Source: Rotaria macrura (Eukaryota > Rotifera > Eurotatoria > Philodinida > Philodinidae). From it: a DNA stretch of 64,000 bases. The position numbers were made by a program, and so were the translations under genes. Where the stretch lies: assembly GCA_900239685.1 (NCBI GenBank), contig OENT01000025.1, positions 186,001 through 250,000 on the forward strand. The letters are read 5' to 3'. The notes beneath the pieces were generated by a model. The model was not told where the DNA came from. It did no database searches and saw only the letters and a list, made by a program, of their open reading frames with translations. Positions 48,901 to 61,815 of the stretch are shown in pieces; the first letter of the stretch is position 1, and every line of letters starts with the position of its first letter.

Positions 48901-51900
48901 TATGTGATAGAGAAGAATCAAGATTATTAATATTTGTTTGAATTATGAACGAGCCTGATCCCTGACATCTTCTATGAATCCATTGAAAGCATCTCTTGAA
49001 TATTACCTACTTTTGATTGCGCATTAACTTGAAGTGTTTCAATCATATTATATAAGTTGTACTCTCGATATTAGATCCATTATGGGTGTCAATTATAGTT
49101 ATTAAAAAACTATTTTTCTCTAGGATGCTATTAGTGGAGAAGAAATACTTTGTTTTTTATTTATTTTTTCTGCTCTACTAAAATTCATCCTACATTGTCT
49201 TTAGAATATAATGACGTTTAATAAATGTTCCATACGAGGAAAACTTTATGGTTATGTATCTGATGAAGCTGGAAATGAAATACAAGATATTGAAGTAATA
49301 TACGTTTGTTTTTCTTAATTTTAAATTGATTCGATCTTGTTCATACTTTTCATTCATTTCTTTATAGAAATTAAAACCGATTGAATTCGAAGAGAAAGAT
49401 GAGGATTTCGAATGGTATGATCAAAATTTAATCGAAGCTATTAAACAAGGCGATCGAGATGTGCACAATTTTTTTGCATTATTGTCTTTGTGTCATACGG
49501 TGATGCCTGAAGAGAAAGATGGCAAGATTATTTATCAAGCACAATCTCCGGATGAAAATGCACTTGTTTCTGCGTCACGTACATTTGGTTTCGTATTTGT
49601 TGTATGTTTTCCTCATGTTTCCCGACACCAACAGCAATGAGTATGACTTACTTGTTCTCCTTGTCTATTCTAGGGTCGTACACAAAGTAGTATTACAGTT
49701 CGTTTTCAAGACAGAGTAGAAACATATGATCTCTTACATATTCTTGACTTTGATAATGATCGTAAACGAATGTCTGTAAGTATCGCGCACACAGGTTTTT
49801 GTTTTGATCATTTTAACAGTCTAATTTTTCTTTCATAGGTTATTATTAAAAAAGATGGAAAAATAATTTTATACTGCAAAGGTGCTGATTCTAAAATAAA
49901 GGAACGCTTGGATCCATCGGAAAAATCGATCATGGCTGAAACGGATGAGCATTTGAATGTAAGTGAAATGTTCGAGTTCTTCTTTTTTTAACGGTTTGAC
50001 TACTTTTGTTCTTTTGGTTTTCGATAGAAATTTGCCTCGGATGGTTTACGTACACTTTGCTTGGCATATAAAGAATTAAATGAAAGTGATTATAGAAAAT
50101 GGGCTGAAATATTGAATAGAGCAAAGTAAGTTAATATTGCAGACCAAGGTTAAGACAGGAAAAAGATGATATCGTGACATTAGAACTTTTAGAACTCAAC
50201 AAACCGTCGAACGCATATGTATATTGTTGCTAGTCAGAGTGAAAATTTTTTATCTACCTCTACCCATATTCAGATCTAACTGTAACCTTTGAATGGTTTT
50301 TTCACAATACATCATGAGAAAGAGAACACGTTCGTCCTTCAGCAAGCATGCTGCATGAATATTACATAGCGGATTAATCCGTTCTTCAATAATGTTTATG
50401 CTGTGAGGATTGCTATTAGAACACTAATTTGACAGAAATTTCGAACACTATACATACACGATTACTTATTGCACAGAAAACTTCATGTTTGACGGTGTTC
50501 ACATTTTTGTAAAATTAAATATAGATACATGTCGAACATTGTAAAATAATCAGCAATGTCGACTGAAAATTCGAATATGAATTACTTCAATGCCTTCATT
50601 TCTTCGAATATATCAATCTTAAAACCTATATTATTAGTTAGCAATGAAGGACTAATAGAATTTTCTAGTAATGTTTAGGATTTCGAAAAGATTGAGTAAT
50701 GTAAATATACATACAAATATATGTATATGTTATCATCCGTAGGAAAATGTTTGACTCTAAGTACAAACAAAAACAATACAGAGAGCAGGTGACTTGCTGT
50801 TAGGACTAATTTAATTTTCATCATTATGACTCTTTATTGATAAAATTCAAAATTTTTATTTTTCATCTAAAAAGAAATTTTCAACGTAGATGAATACCAG
50901 TGACTTCATAATATGTTTTCACCTATTGGCGAAATATTTTAAGACAAGTTTACATTTGTTTCTATCATGAGTTAGAATCTATCAATCAATACATTTGAAA
51001 AAAACCGAATGGTTTTTTTTACTGAAAATGTACTTTCATAATTGCATTGTCTTACAACGAAATTATTTCTCTATAGTACAAGTATGGAACGACGAGAAGA
51101 AAAGGTCAAAGATGCCTATGAAGAAATAGAGAAAAATCTCAAATTACTTGGTGCTACTGCTATTGAAGATAAATTACAAGACGGTGTTCCACAATGTATT
51201 GAACGCTTAGCACGTGCTGGCATTAAAATATGGGTTTTAACTGGAGACAAAGTTGGTAAGTCTAATTGATCTTCAATCGATTCATGATACAGTTTTGTTT
51301 TGAAATCATTTAAGAAACTGCCTATAATATTGGTTTATCATGTCGTTTATTAACCAGTGATATGGAAATTTATTATATCGAAGAAGAAACAGAAGATGAT
51401 GTTTCAAAAAAATTACGAGAAGTGCGAAAGGAAATGATCAGTAAAATTGAACAGTTATTCGATGTCCGTATAGAAGATAAAAACAAAAGACTAGATTGGA
51501 AAGATTGGGGTATCGATGTTATGAAATTTGATCAATATAGAAAAATTGATAATCACAATAATGGTAAAACTCAACGTGCTAATGGTCATGCAGCAGCAGC
51601 AACAACAACAGATACAAATCCTCAAGAACGTGAACAATTCGAAGGATTCGGTTTATTGATTACAGGTCAAGCGTTGGCGTTTGCATTGAAAGATACATTA
51701 AAAATGCAATTTCTCGAACTCGGTACCATGTGTAAAGCTGTAGTTTGCTGTCGTGTAACTCCATTACAAAAAGCTCAAGTTGTTGAATTAGTTATGCAAA
51801 ATGAGAAAAAAATCACATTGGCCATTGGCGATGGTGCTAATGATGTATCAATGATACAAAGTAAACTAGAGAAATAGAATCTATTCGTTTATAAATTAAA

Positions 51901-54900
51901 AACACACAATGAATTTTGTTTGTTTTCTGTAGAAGCACATATTGGTGTTGGTATTAGTGGACAAGAAGGTCGACAAGCGGTACTTGCAAGCGATTATAGT
52001 TTTGGGCAATTTCGTTTTCTTGAACGATTATTACTTGTTCATGGTCGTTGGTCATATTTAAGAATTTCAAAATTTTTACGTTATTTTTTCTATAAAAATT
52101 TTGCATTCACACTCTGCCATTTTTGGTTTGGCTTTTTTTCTGGTTTTTCAGCACAAGTAAGTTACTTGTATCAATAATAGACAAAACATCGTTCGGTGAG
52201 ATAAATGATCATTTCTAGAGGAAAATTTTCGTTCAGGTTAAAAATGAATTTTGTTTCCTATCTGTTTATATAGAACGATGAACTATCTAAATATATGTCC
52301 TCGTTTGTACAGTGCATGTATATTCGACTTCTTGTATGGAAAAAAATGAAAATTATTGAAAAAATGATCAAGATAAATAGGAAAATAGCTTGGATAAATG
52401 AAATAGTGTTCCTACAAAATATAATTGATATCAAATAAAATTAATCATATTCATTTACGGTGGATCAACACGGGAAAAATGAAACTTCTTGAGAAAAATT
52501 AACAAGGGTGAGTGAAAAGTATTATGCTACTGAACTAATGCGCCTTCCCGCGAGGAAAAATACTTTGCTATAAGTAAGAATATTCCGCTTCTCTTTGCGT
52601 ATTTACTTGTTCATATAAGATCTTATGGAACATGTGTATCGTCACACACACGTCACTACTATTATAAAAATATTCCTTCCCTTGATGTTGCGATCAATTG
52701 CTATTTCATTCGAATACACTTTTCTTCTATAGGAAAAATGATATTTCATTTATCCAAAGAATTTTTCCCGTTGAAGTTTCCTTTTTTTTCCGCTGCGTTT
52801 GGTTTTTCTATTAGCATGTCAGGTTTCCGGAGGAATGACATATATTTTTTTGGGTTTATTTCTTCGTCCTTGTTATCATAAGTTAAGTTTTTATGCACTT
52901 TTTAACCTGAACGCCATTTTTCGCTGGAAACGAGCATTAATGTCACCGATCAGATATTTGTCTAATCCTCACTTATATAGAGAGAAACAGAGAGTTGAAT
53001 TTCGTCATTTTAATACTTTTAGACGATATATGATCCATTCTTCGTCGCAACTTATAACGTCTTCTTTTCCTCGCTACCAGTTCTAGCATTGGGTGTTTTC
53101 GATCAAGTATGTTAAATAGGTTTCGTTTTTATGTACCATTATTTAATGAATACTTTTTATTTTTCAAGGATGTTAGTGCCGATCATTCATTGAGCAAACC
53201 ACATTTGTAAGTATTTTTATTTTCTTTATAGATATTGAAACTCTATTGACTTTAAGATATTCTCCTGGTCAAAATAATGAATTTTTTAATAAAAAGATCT
53301 TTGCTGAAAGTGTTATACATGGTATATTAACATCATGCATTATATTTTTTGTACCATACTTATCTGTATCGAACACAACACGACCTGGTGGAATGACACA
53401 AGCCGATTTGCAATCGTTCGGTTTTATAGTTGCAACAATAATGGCCATTATTGTCAATTTAGAAAATGCACTTGAAACATGGTATTGGACTGGTTTATAT
53501 CATTTCGTTTTATGGGGTACCATAGTTGTACATTTTCTATTTCACTTTGCATTGTATTCAACAATTATTTGGAAAATCTTTAATACCAACTATGCTTATG
53601 TCGGTGTAGCACAAGCTGTTTTATCGACAGGCAACTTTTGGTTTACATTATTTCTTACATGTGCCATACTATTACTACCGGTATTTTGTCGAGAGTAAGC
53701 AATTACTATAAAGTTTTGTTTTTAGAAATAAATAAAATACTTTGTTCCTTTGATTATTAATTTAAAAGATTTTTTCGTATGCGATTTATGCCAACTAAAA
53801 CTGATCGTGCACGATTAAATCAAAAGTTTCGTACTGAAGAAAAAGCAGCATTTGTTGCACATATACAACATAAACTTCGACAAAGTAAACGTTCGATTCG
53901 ATCAGGTTATGCTTTTTCACAACAAGCTGGTTGGGGTCCATTGATAACATCTGGGCGAATGCAGTCGAAATCTATTACATATAATCGACAACCATCACAA
54001 ACTACCAACGTAAGTATAATTGAAATATGGATTCTTGAAGTCAATTTTCGTTTACAGTGGTTTCTCTCTGCCCTTCCTTTTTCTATTTGTGTGCCAAGAA
54101 AATCGCCAAATACTTCTGTCTATTTATTTTTCTTGAACCTTTGTGATAATTGATTATCAGACTTCTCTCTCTTGTCTAGTTAAGAAACAGAGTACACCCA
54201 ATTTTCAACAATGATTCATCAAATATTCCACCTACCAGTACGACGAGCAAGACAACGAACAGGAGAAAATGACATTTGAAGTAAGGGAGAAAGAATATAA
54301 AATGAGTGAATTGAATACATGATGAAGTCTGTCCGAATGGGTCAAACCGTACACTTGAACGGATGTTTATGTTGTATTCTTGCTAATTCCTTACTAAAGT
54401 ATGCTGTGTGCTCATTGAAAAATAGGAGTCAACGTTTTGTTTAATGATTGCACTATTGCTTTTCCTTCTCCTTCACTTCTCAATATACCTAACTCTTTGT
54501 CAACGTTTTTCTTTAATAATCTACAACACTTTTCGAATTATATTTCTTTCATTTGCTGTGCTAATATTTGTTTTATGTCAGTCATATAAGATATTTTTCG
54601 ATTGAAAATGATCCATCAATGACTTTTGTCTGGTATGTTCGACCTCGTTTAGATATTCTAATCAACAATAAACGATGATGATTCAATTCCTGTCTTGTGT
54701 TTGAAAGCTAATAATACTTCTTTAGTGACAAAATTCAAATAGAAAGTTTGTCATAGTAAACGAGTCATTCGAAGAAGACGAATGATTATTAATATATTGA
54801 TCAAGCAGTGAAATTTGTTTGTTTGTCCATGCGTTCAAATTGCCACTTTAAACAACGAAATGATATGACATCCTTAATACCATGGATATAGATATACTAT

Positions 54901-55481
54901 ATTCTTGTTGTTAATTGCTATATTTGACTATTTTCACGCCGGTGTGCTTTTTCGTACGTGACTGACTTTTACATGTTATTGCTTCTTTACCTGAAGAAAA
55001 ATGTTTTGTTCTACATGAAGGATATTTTTTATTTATAAATATAAATACATATATATATATACTTTTGTGCTTTTGTCGACTTCTCTAGAATGTGATTCAA
55101 ACTCGATTTTAATATCGAATTAAGCATAATAAAACAGCACAACTACGAGAATGATTTACTGTAAGGCTTGATATTTATTTGCACTAACATTTGCATGCTT
55201 CTTGTAGCCAATATTAGTAATTTATTTATTATTTAGTCACATAAACATATATATATATATATATATATACATATACATATCTATTTCACAAATGACTTAG
55301 TATGATTGTTATGGATTCAACTATTTTCCTTTTAATTATTTAGAATGCACAACCAACATTTTCCAAAACTCGAAAAACTCATGTCATCAATGAATTGTCA
55401 CCAAAGAATCTTTTACAATCTGATAATAAACTTCAACCAGGTCCACAACTTATTCGTCTCACTCAATTACGATCTTCATAA
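45922..55481 (+). CDS. P4-ATPase phospholipid flippase, ATP8B-like, tandem copy B
   Basis: Twenty-two exons: 45922-45961, 46022-46080, 46137-46250, 46312-46410, 46476-46610, 46669-46822, 46897-47040, 47095-47198, 47254-47628, 49205-49294, 49368-49601, 49674-49775, 49839-49958, 50028-50125, 51077-51255, 51315-51860, 51933-52156, 53023-53106, 53169-53206, 53257-53694, 53769-54009 and 55344-55481. The sum is 3,756 nt (1,251 aa), in frame. Motifs: DGET near residue 172, PISLYVSVE near 347, DKTGTLTQ near 401, QSPDENA, KGAD near 564, [16 protein letters not shown] near 854, [18 protein letters not shown], and the last membrane block. Closest remembered family is ATP8B (class 1 P4). The low-complexity insert [14 protein letters not shown] before the P-domain is shared with copy A. 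The last exon ([12 protein letters not shown]... ending LRSS) gives a cytosolic tail absent from copy A. Introns 9 and 14 are long (about 1.6 and 0.95 kb); intron 17 carries an insertion. Confidence 0.92.
52170..52977. other. about 0.8-kb insertion in intron 17 of flippase B
   Basis: The corresponding intron in copy A is 58 bp (35682-35739); in copy B it is 866 bp (52157-53022). Both ends still align with copy A (GTTAGTTATTTATAC and GTAAGTTACTTGTAT at the left; ATAGAGAGAAA and TTTCGTCATTTTAATA-like at the right). The extra DNA is therefore a discrete insertion between about 52170 and 52977. No clear terminal repeats or recognisable protein found. Confidence 0.6.
55247..55280. repeat. TA/CATA microsatellite in last intron of flippase B
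   Basis: Alternating AT run with CATA ends, about 65 bp before the terminal exon. Seen directly. Confidence 0.75.
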
Positions 55482-55857
55482 TTCTAATCGCCGTCCATGC
55501 ATCCTTATATTCATTATTTCGTTATTGTTATTTAATACTGTAGATATAAATCTTTTAAAAAAATTATATACTCCCCGCCGGATTTGCCATCTGTAAATCT
55601 TCGCATTGTTTTTTTCGAACAAACAAAAAAACAGTTATACTCTTTTTTTCTTCTCTTCTTTCTTTGTACAATAATGGTGACGGATATATGCTGCTTGATT
55701 CTGTTTTAATTTATGCTTTTTGTTTGGCTTTTTGCGTATAAAAATTATATTAAATAATGTAACTTTCGTTATTTTAATAAATAAAATAATAAAATATATA
55801 CATAAAAAAAAAAGCAAAAGAAGAGTTTTATCATTATCTTTCAGATACTGTAGACAA
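55482..55857. other. short spacer between flippase B and the HMG-box gene
   Basis: About 375 bp in the same orientation, so it must contain flippase B's 3' UTR and the HMG gene's promoter and 5' UTR. A TTTCAG at 55839-55844 shortly before the ATG could be a 5' UTR or trans-splice acceptor. Confidence 0.5.
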
Positions 55858-58800
55858 ATGACAAAGAAGAAGCTACAAGATAATGTTTCTAATAGTTTGA
55901 TTCCGAAAGCAATTTTGCAAGAGTAAGAAATTATTTTCTTTGTTTGATCAACTAAACATTGTGTTTTACTACTGACGAATGTTATAGTATTAAATCATGT
56001 CGTCCTTTGCGTTTGTTTATCACTAAACAAAAGAAGAAAGGAAAAACGGATGTATGTGAACGAAATAAAATTTTAGAAAAAAAATTCTTTTCTCGTTGTT
56101 GTACTTTTTTGTTACAGGTTAATCCATTTGCTCTACGTTCAAAATTTATTCAGCTACCAATAGAAAAGCAAACTAAATATTTTCAAAAAGCTATTGATAA
56201 ATATCTTGAACTACTTGTGAGTAAAAATCTCGTTTCGTTTTTTTTTGTGTCAAGAGAAATATGAACGTTTGTTGTAGGATGAAAAACATATCAAGGAGCA
56301 TGTGCAAACTGAAGGAAAATTATTCGAAGCTCTTTTGACGAGAAAAGAACAAAAAACATATTTCGAATCACTTAATGCACCAATAAAACCGGCTAAGTAA
56401 GTAAAATTATATCGAATAAGAAATAAAAATCAGTGCATATAACGTCTATGCATATAGATCAATGATTTGCAAACGTTCGGTAGTCGAATACATATTTATT
56501 TTTGAACATTTTTTTACAGATGGCTAATCTAACAATGCATATTTTCATAGGAATAAGAAGGTAGAGTGTTTCTAAGACAGATGTTGCGAGCAAAAGCATT
56601 ATTTACAAGATAACACAGATATATGGTTATCAAAGAAACACAAAAAGTGAGCATGAATATACTAGAAATGTTCACCGTTCATATAATCCATGGAGAAGTT
56701 ATGAGTATCAACAAGCTAATTTTTCTCTGAAGATTCAGCAATACGAATAATGCCACTCATGCGTATCTTTAATTCAGTCTGATTGATAAGGAGCACATCG
56801 GTAGCTTCACAATGGGACAAGGAATCGATCCTTGAATGTGATCCGATCTGAAGCTAATGAAAAAATCTCTTTCTATGAACTTGTATTGTTTGAGACATTG
56901 ATCGAGTGTGCTAGCCACTGAATGGGATAAAACAAAAGAAACTATCTACTATTTTTAGAACATTCTATTCAACATCAATAAGAACATGTTGATGAAATTC
57001 TCAAAGTATGCTTCATTGAAGGTTGAAATTTATTATTTTTTTGACTGATCAATACAGTCCACAATACAAATTATTGTTCTCACTAGAACTACAGCTCAAT
57101 AACCTCAGGAGCAAACATATATATACATGCATATGAAAATAGAATAAATCCTTAAAAATCATCTTCCGAATAAGAGTTAAATTGTGTAGTCTCATGTACT
57201 TTGTGGAATACATATTTCTAATTTACATTGTAATAAAAATAAATTGAAACTATATTCTTCATTAGAACTCATACATAGAAAATTTGATGAATGGAAGTAA
57301 CTTAATTTAGATCAAGATTTATCCATAGATCAATTAAAATAGTTCCCCTGTTATTTTTAGTACTCCGGCGGCTTTTTATGCTCAAGTGAAAAAACAAGAA
57401 GAACATAATGATAATCTAAAGCCATGGAAATCATTGAGTGTAGATGAAAAGAAAAGCTACATAGGAATGTTAAATGATGTAAGTCATTTCTCATGTAAAT
57501 ATTATATCATACATATTAAAACTATTGACATATGTAGGCCAAAACGGAATATAGCATTCAAACCAAAAGTTTCGCTGAAAATCTACCTGAACGCCTCAAA
57601 ACAGAATATTTATTGTTTATTAATCAAACACAAGGTTCTTCACATGTTAATGGTAATCATGATGAAAATGCAAATCCATCAGCAATAGGTCAGCGTCGTA
57701 AATCTGTACAATCGATACCGGAAAGTTTTCAATCGTTGACACACGATGTTCAACAAAAATTAACTCGTATTCAACTTGATGAATTACACAAATGTAAACC
57801 TGATGTTCTCTATTTTGAAAAAAAAGTATCTGATGATGAAAAGCCAACTTTTGCAAATACGACGACTAAAAATACTTACATACGGTCATTATTTAGTCAA
57901 TTGAGTGAAAAGAAAAGATATAAATTTGTAATGAAATCAGTTAACAAATGGCTAGCATATCTTGAGTCAAATCCAAAAATAACGGCAAATCAAATTCCAA
58001 CACTTCATTTGTTACTAGGAAAAAATGATTACATACATCATTATTTTTCATCTCTTGGTCTACCAGTGCGACCACCAACAAGTGCACCATATTTGTTCAG
58101 TCATGAGAAACAGCAAACAGATTCACAACAACATTGGGCGGAATTATCTCAATCAACAAAAGATGAATACATTAAACGTTTATCAAAAATCAAACATGAT
58201 TATTATCAAGCATTCATTGAATTCGTCGAAAAAACATTACCATCGGATTATATAAGACTTGAATTTTTTCGTAATATGAAATATGCAGCTAAAGATTATG
58301 ACGTAGCAAACAAAGGTCGTGTTCATGAGAAAGATGATGGACAATTGAAAATTACTCAATATTTAGTAAATAAAAATAAAAATAAACAGGAAACAGATCC
58401 TATGATGGAGTTCGATCGGATTAAACAAGAACTATTATCAACGGATCTTAGCAAGGAACAGAAAAAACTCGTCGATAAACTTGGACAAATCATGAATAAA
58501 TTTCTTGATGAAATGGTAGGAAATAATTTTCAACAATTATACTTGTGTGTTTCTGAAGATTTACTGTATTTCTGAATACGGACGAGTGTTATGATAATTT
58601 ATAATCGATTTTTTTCTGATTGCATTCCATCCGACGAAACAAGGCCCACCAACTGATGGATATCATGAGTCAAGTGAATCATGAATGTTCGGAAAAAAAA
58701 TGTCTTGATTTTCATTTATTGTTGTTGTGATACTGCACTTACTTGGAATCATTTGAGTGAATATTTTTCTAAGAGAGTCACTTAGATTCATAATCTAACT

Positions 58801-60047
58801 TAAAATTTTACATTGAGACCGGCAACATCGAAAAAAGAGCCTATTTTGAATTGTTAAGATCCAGCCAATGTTCATATCTTAAAGATACTACGATGGTAAC
58901 AGGGTGTTATTTCCAGGTCATACTTATTAACCAACAGATATGATGTTATTACTCTGTTTACAAATCTCGCTCGTTGAAGAGCACAAATTTTTTTAAAATT
59001 TCATCCATTAATGACTCCAGTGGTACTACGGAGAAGCTTAGAATTTCCTCGATCTTTCTCAAAATTCGAGGGATATTAAACGATAAGTGCTTCGTAAAAA
59101 ACATAACAGTATCAAAATATAAGATACGCTCAAGATTTCGATGTTTGCTTTTTTTGAAATAAATTTTAAGCCTAATCTTTCGAAAGACTAGTGAACTAAG
59201 TTTTAGTAAGTGTTAGGGAGTTTAAACCTGACTACAGTAGAAGTGACAATAACTTTGTACGCGAATAAAATGCTAGAGCAAGCTGTTCTTTCAAGATAGG
59301 TTTAACGGTGATTAGTTTTCTGCAAATTATTTCCTAATAGTAAACATTTTGATAAGATACAAGATTTTAATTAGTTGAACTCTGACGAAACACAGCTTAC
59401 CAATCTGAGCTCAAGCATTCCCGTATGAGTACTCTGAGACTCTAATTTAGTACATCAGTTTCAGAGAAAATTCTCGTAGTAAAAACAACGTATACGAATC
59501 GAACGTTGAGAATCCAAATTCCTACAGAAATTTACAAATTCAGTTTAAACATGACACAAAATGTTCGTTGTACACCAATGATTTTCTTTATTTGCAGGTT
59601 ACTTTGTCAGATTGAAGTGCAAACAAAGTGTCCCTTTTAAAATTGTATAAATGTTCATGTTTGATCTATTTCTATATGTATTTTAGGTTGCATTGAAGAA
59701 AAATTCTTCTCAATCGAAAAGTTCAACAGGTAAGAACAAATTTTCTAATTGAAATTTATTCCTATAAATAATGCAACTGTGTTGAAGAATCTACAGAAAG
59801 TGATCATGATCGAGTCACTGATTCGTATCCATCGAAACATCAATCCACCGATTCAACTGAAGTTATTTTAATCAATGGTGAGATTTCAAGTGACAATGCT
59901 GAACCAATTGAACAGGTTGTTCATAAGAAGAAGAAAAAACATAAACGAAAAAGAAGTGAAATTGAAGAATCGAACACACACAATATTAATAAGGATAAAA
60001 GCAAACAAAACTTATCATCTCCGCCAACAAAAAAAATAAAAAAATAA
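55858..60047 (+). CDS. multi-HMG-box nuclear protein, UBF/UBTF-like
   Basis: Eight exons: 55858-55922, 55988-56051, 56118-56216, 56278-56396, 57361-57478, 57538-58515, 59687-59729 and 59788-60047. The sum is 1,746 nt (581 aa), in frame. I see four divergent HMG-box-like units at about residues 25-85, 110-170, 240-305 and 330-395. Each has a Pro-led start, the L..W/FKSL-like centre and a K..Y..A...+..Y helix; examples are APIKPANTPAAFYAQ with WKSLSVDEKKSYIGM, and RPPTSAPYLFS with WAELSQSTKDEYIKRL. A Lys/Glu-rich helical region follows, then an acidic-Ser segment and a basic nuclear-localisation cluster KKKKKHKRKR near residue 543. Tandem HMG boxes in this arrangement resemble UBF, the RNA polymerase I factor that organises rDNA, but the boxes are degenerate and the long acidic tail is missing. 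The start at 55858 is the first in-frame Met after an acceptor-like TTTCAG; an upstream exon cannot be excluded. Confidence 0.7.
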
Positions 60048-61815
60048 TGTCAGATCTACCAAGATTGCTACGAATTTCATCTTGTTATTGTTTGTTTTTT
60101 GTTATCTTGTTTTTGTTAAACACCTTTGTTTTATATTCCATATTGGAAGAAGATCGCTCATTTTTTTTAATCAACCGATATATTAGTGGAGACTGATATG
60201 ACGTCTCTTTTGTGAAACGAAATTTTTGAAATAAAACATCAAACTATAAAGATTGGTTTAAATAATTCTGTGGGTTTTTATGTGATGCAGTTGTTTTATA
60301 CAATGCACGACTTTTCATTCTTTTATTCAACACGCGATAGATGATAGTGAAGTCAATTAATATCCGTCAATAAATAATTCAGCCTTTGTTTCTTTAAATA
60401 ACGAAATCAACTTTTCTGTCAAAGGTGTTGCTATTTGTCAGCATACTACGTCTAGCGTATTGTTTTTCTTTTATCTGACTTAATCATAAATATTCACGTA
60501 ATTCGAGATTTTCAATGAAATAGATCAAATTACGGTGTACAAGTTCGACTTAGGAAATATTCGACGAAGTGAACTTATCATAAATGTACTATTTGATTCG
60601 TTAGAATGTTACCACTAAGTGTGAAACATAACAATTAGTTGACCGCAAAAAAAATTCAAACTCTCTTGACTATATTACGTATCTATTAAAGGTACAAGAG
60701 AATTTCGAGTATATGTTTCTCATTTCTGTTTCTTCTCAATATTTTTCTAAAGTTAAACAAGAAATAAAGACGAATCCATAATATTGGCATCCGTCAGATC
60801 GGTTCGTTAATAAACAAAACTTTATGAATTGAACGTACATGTATAGAAAAGCCTTGATGGGTGACAAATCAATACATTATCAATATTTATTATATAACTA
60901 ATGACGAAACTCAATGACAATATCGTTTGTACAAAGGCTAATGTCATATATGTAGATATAATTTATTCAAGTTCTAGTCTTTTTTCAGGCAATTTCTAAA
61001 GTTGAAATTGATCGCAAAGTAAATTCAAGATCTCATTTATTATTACTACTCTAAATATTGATAACTGGTTCTTAATCATAAAAATCTGCGTAATTGAAGT
61101 CAAATATTGTAAACTAAACTTCTGTATAAAAGAGCTTCTTAAAAATGATCCATGGCAACAATCTATCATATTGGTTGTCTTATAGCTCGAAACCGATATT
61201 GATAAAGTTTGAAAACAAAAGTATCAGTTGCCAATATTTCAATGTGTTAGTTTCTTTTATCATGAGATCTTTATATGTGAGATGCCTTCGTTGCTAGAAA
61301 AATTCAACTCTGTTGTATTTACCCTACTTGAAACTGCAGAATAGATAGAGCCTTCTGATACAATATTTCTCTCTAGTATCAGAGTCGTAACCAGTTTGTG
61401 TCTCATCGTACCGCAAGCAGTTGAACTTCATTGAACAATCTACTTGCATTGATGCAGATACGTATATCAACGTTGCAAAATGCTTTTATTTTGAAATGAT
61501 TACTAAGATTTCGACCAATTAGAATCGCTATTTCATATTATTCGTACTTTCAGTTCGGTGCATATATGGAAGTAAGTTCATTTTCAAGTATGGAGATATG
61601 ATGTTTTTCAAGAAAACTTTTAACATCTGTCTACGAGAGACCTCTTTTGACAATTAGACCTATCGGTTAAATTAAAAAAGACTCTGTGAATCAATGATGA
61701 CGACGAGTGACGTCGCATTTATATGAGAGCGTTGATTCTATTTCAAATTAAATCGATAGCTATTTCTTCTTTAAAGGAAAATTTTTCTTCATGTAATTTT
61801 TTTTGAACATCTAGC
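60048..61815. other. intergenic region between HMG-box gene and p115
   Basis: An AATAAA at 60230-60235, 180 nt after the HMG-gene stop, is the likely poly(A) signal. The remaining 1.5 kb contains no supported exon. The last part should hold the p115 promoter. Confidence 0.55.
60230..60235 (+). terminator. candidate poly(A) signal of the HMG-box gene
   Basis: AATAAA in the 3' flank. Consensus only. Confidence 0.45.

Noticed and set aside
53269..53457. Minus-strand 62-codon frame
   Set aside because: Antisense to exon 20 of flippase B.
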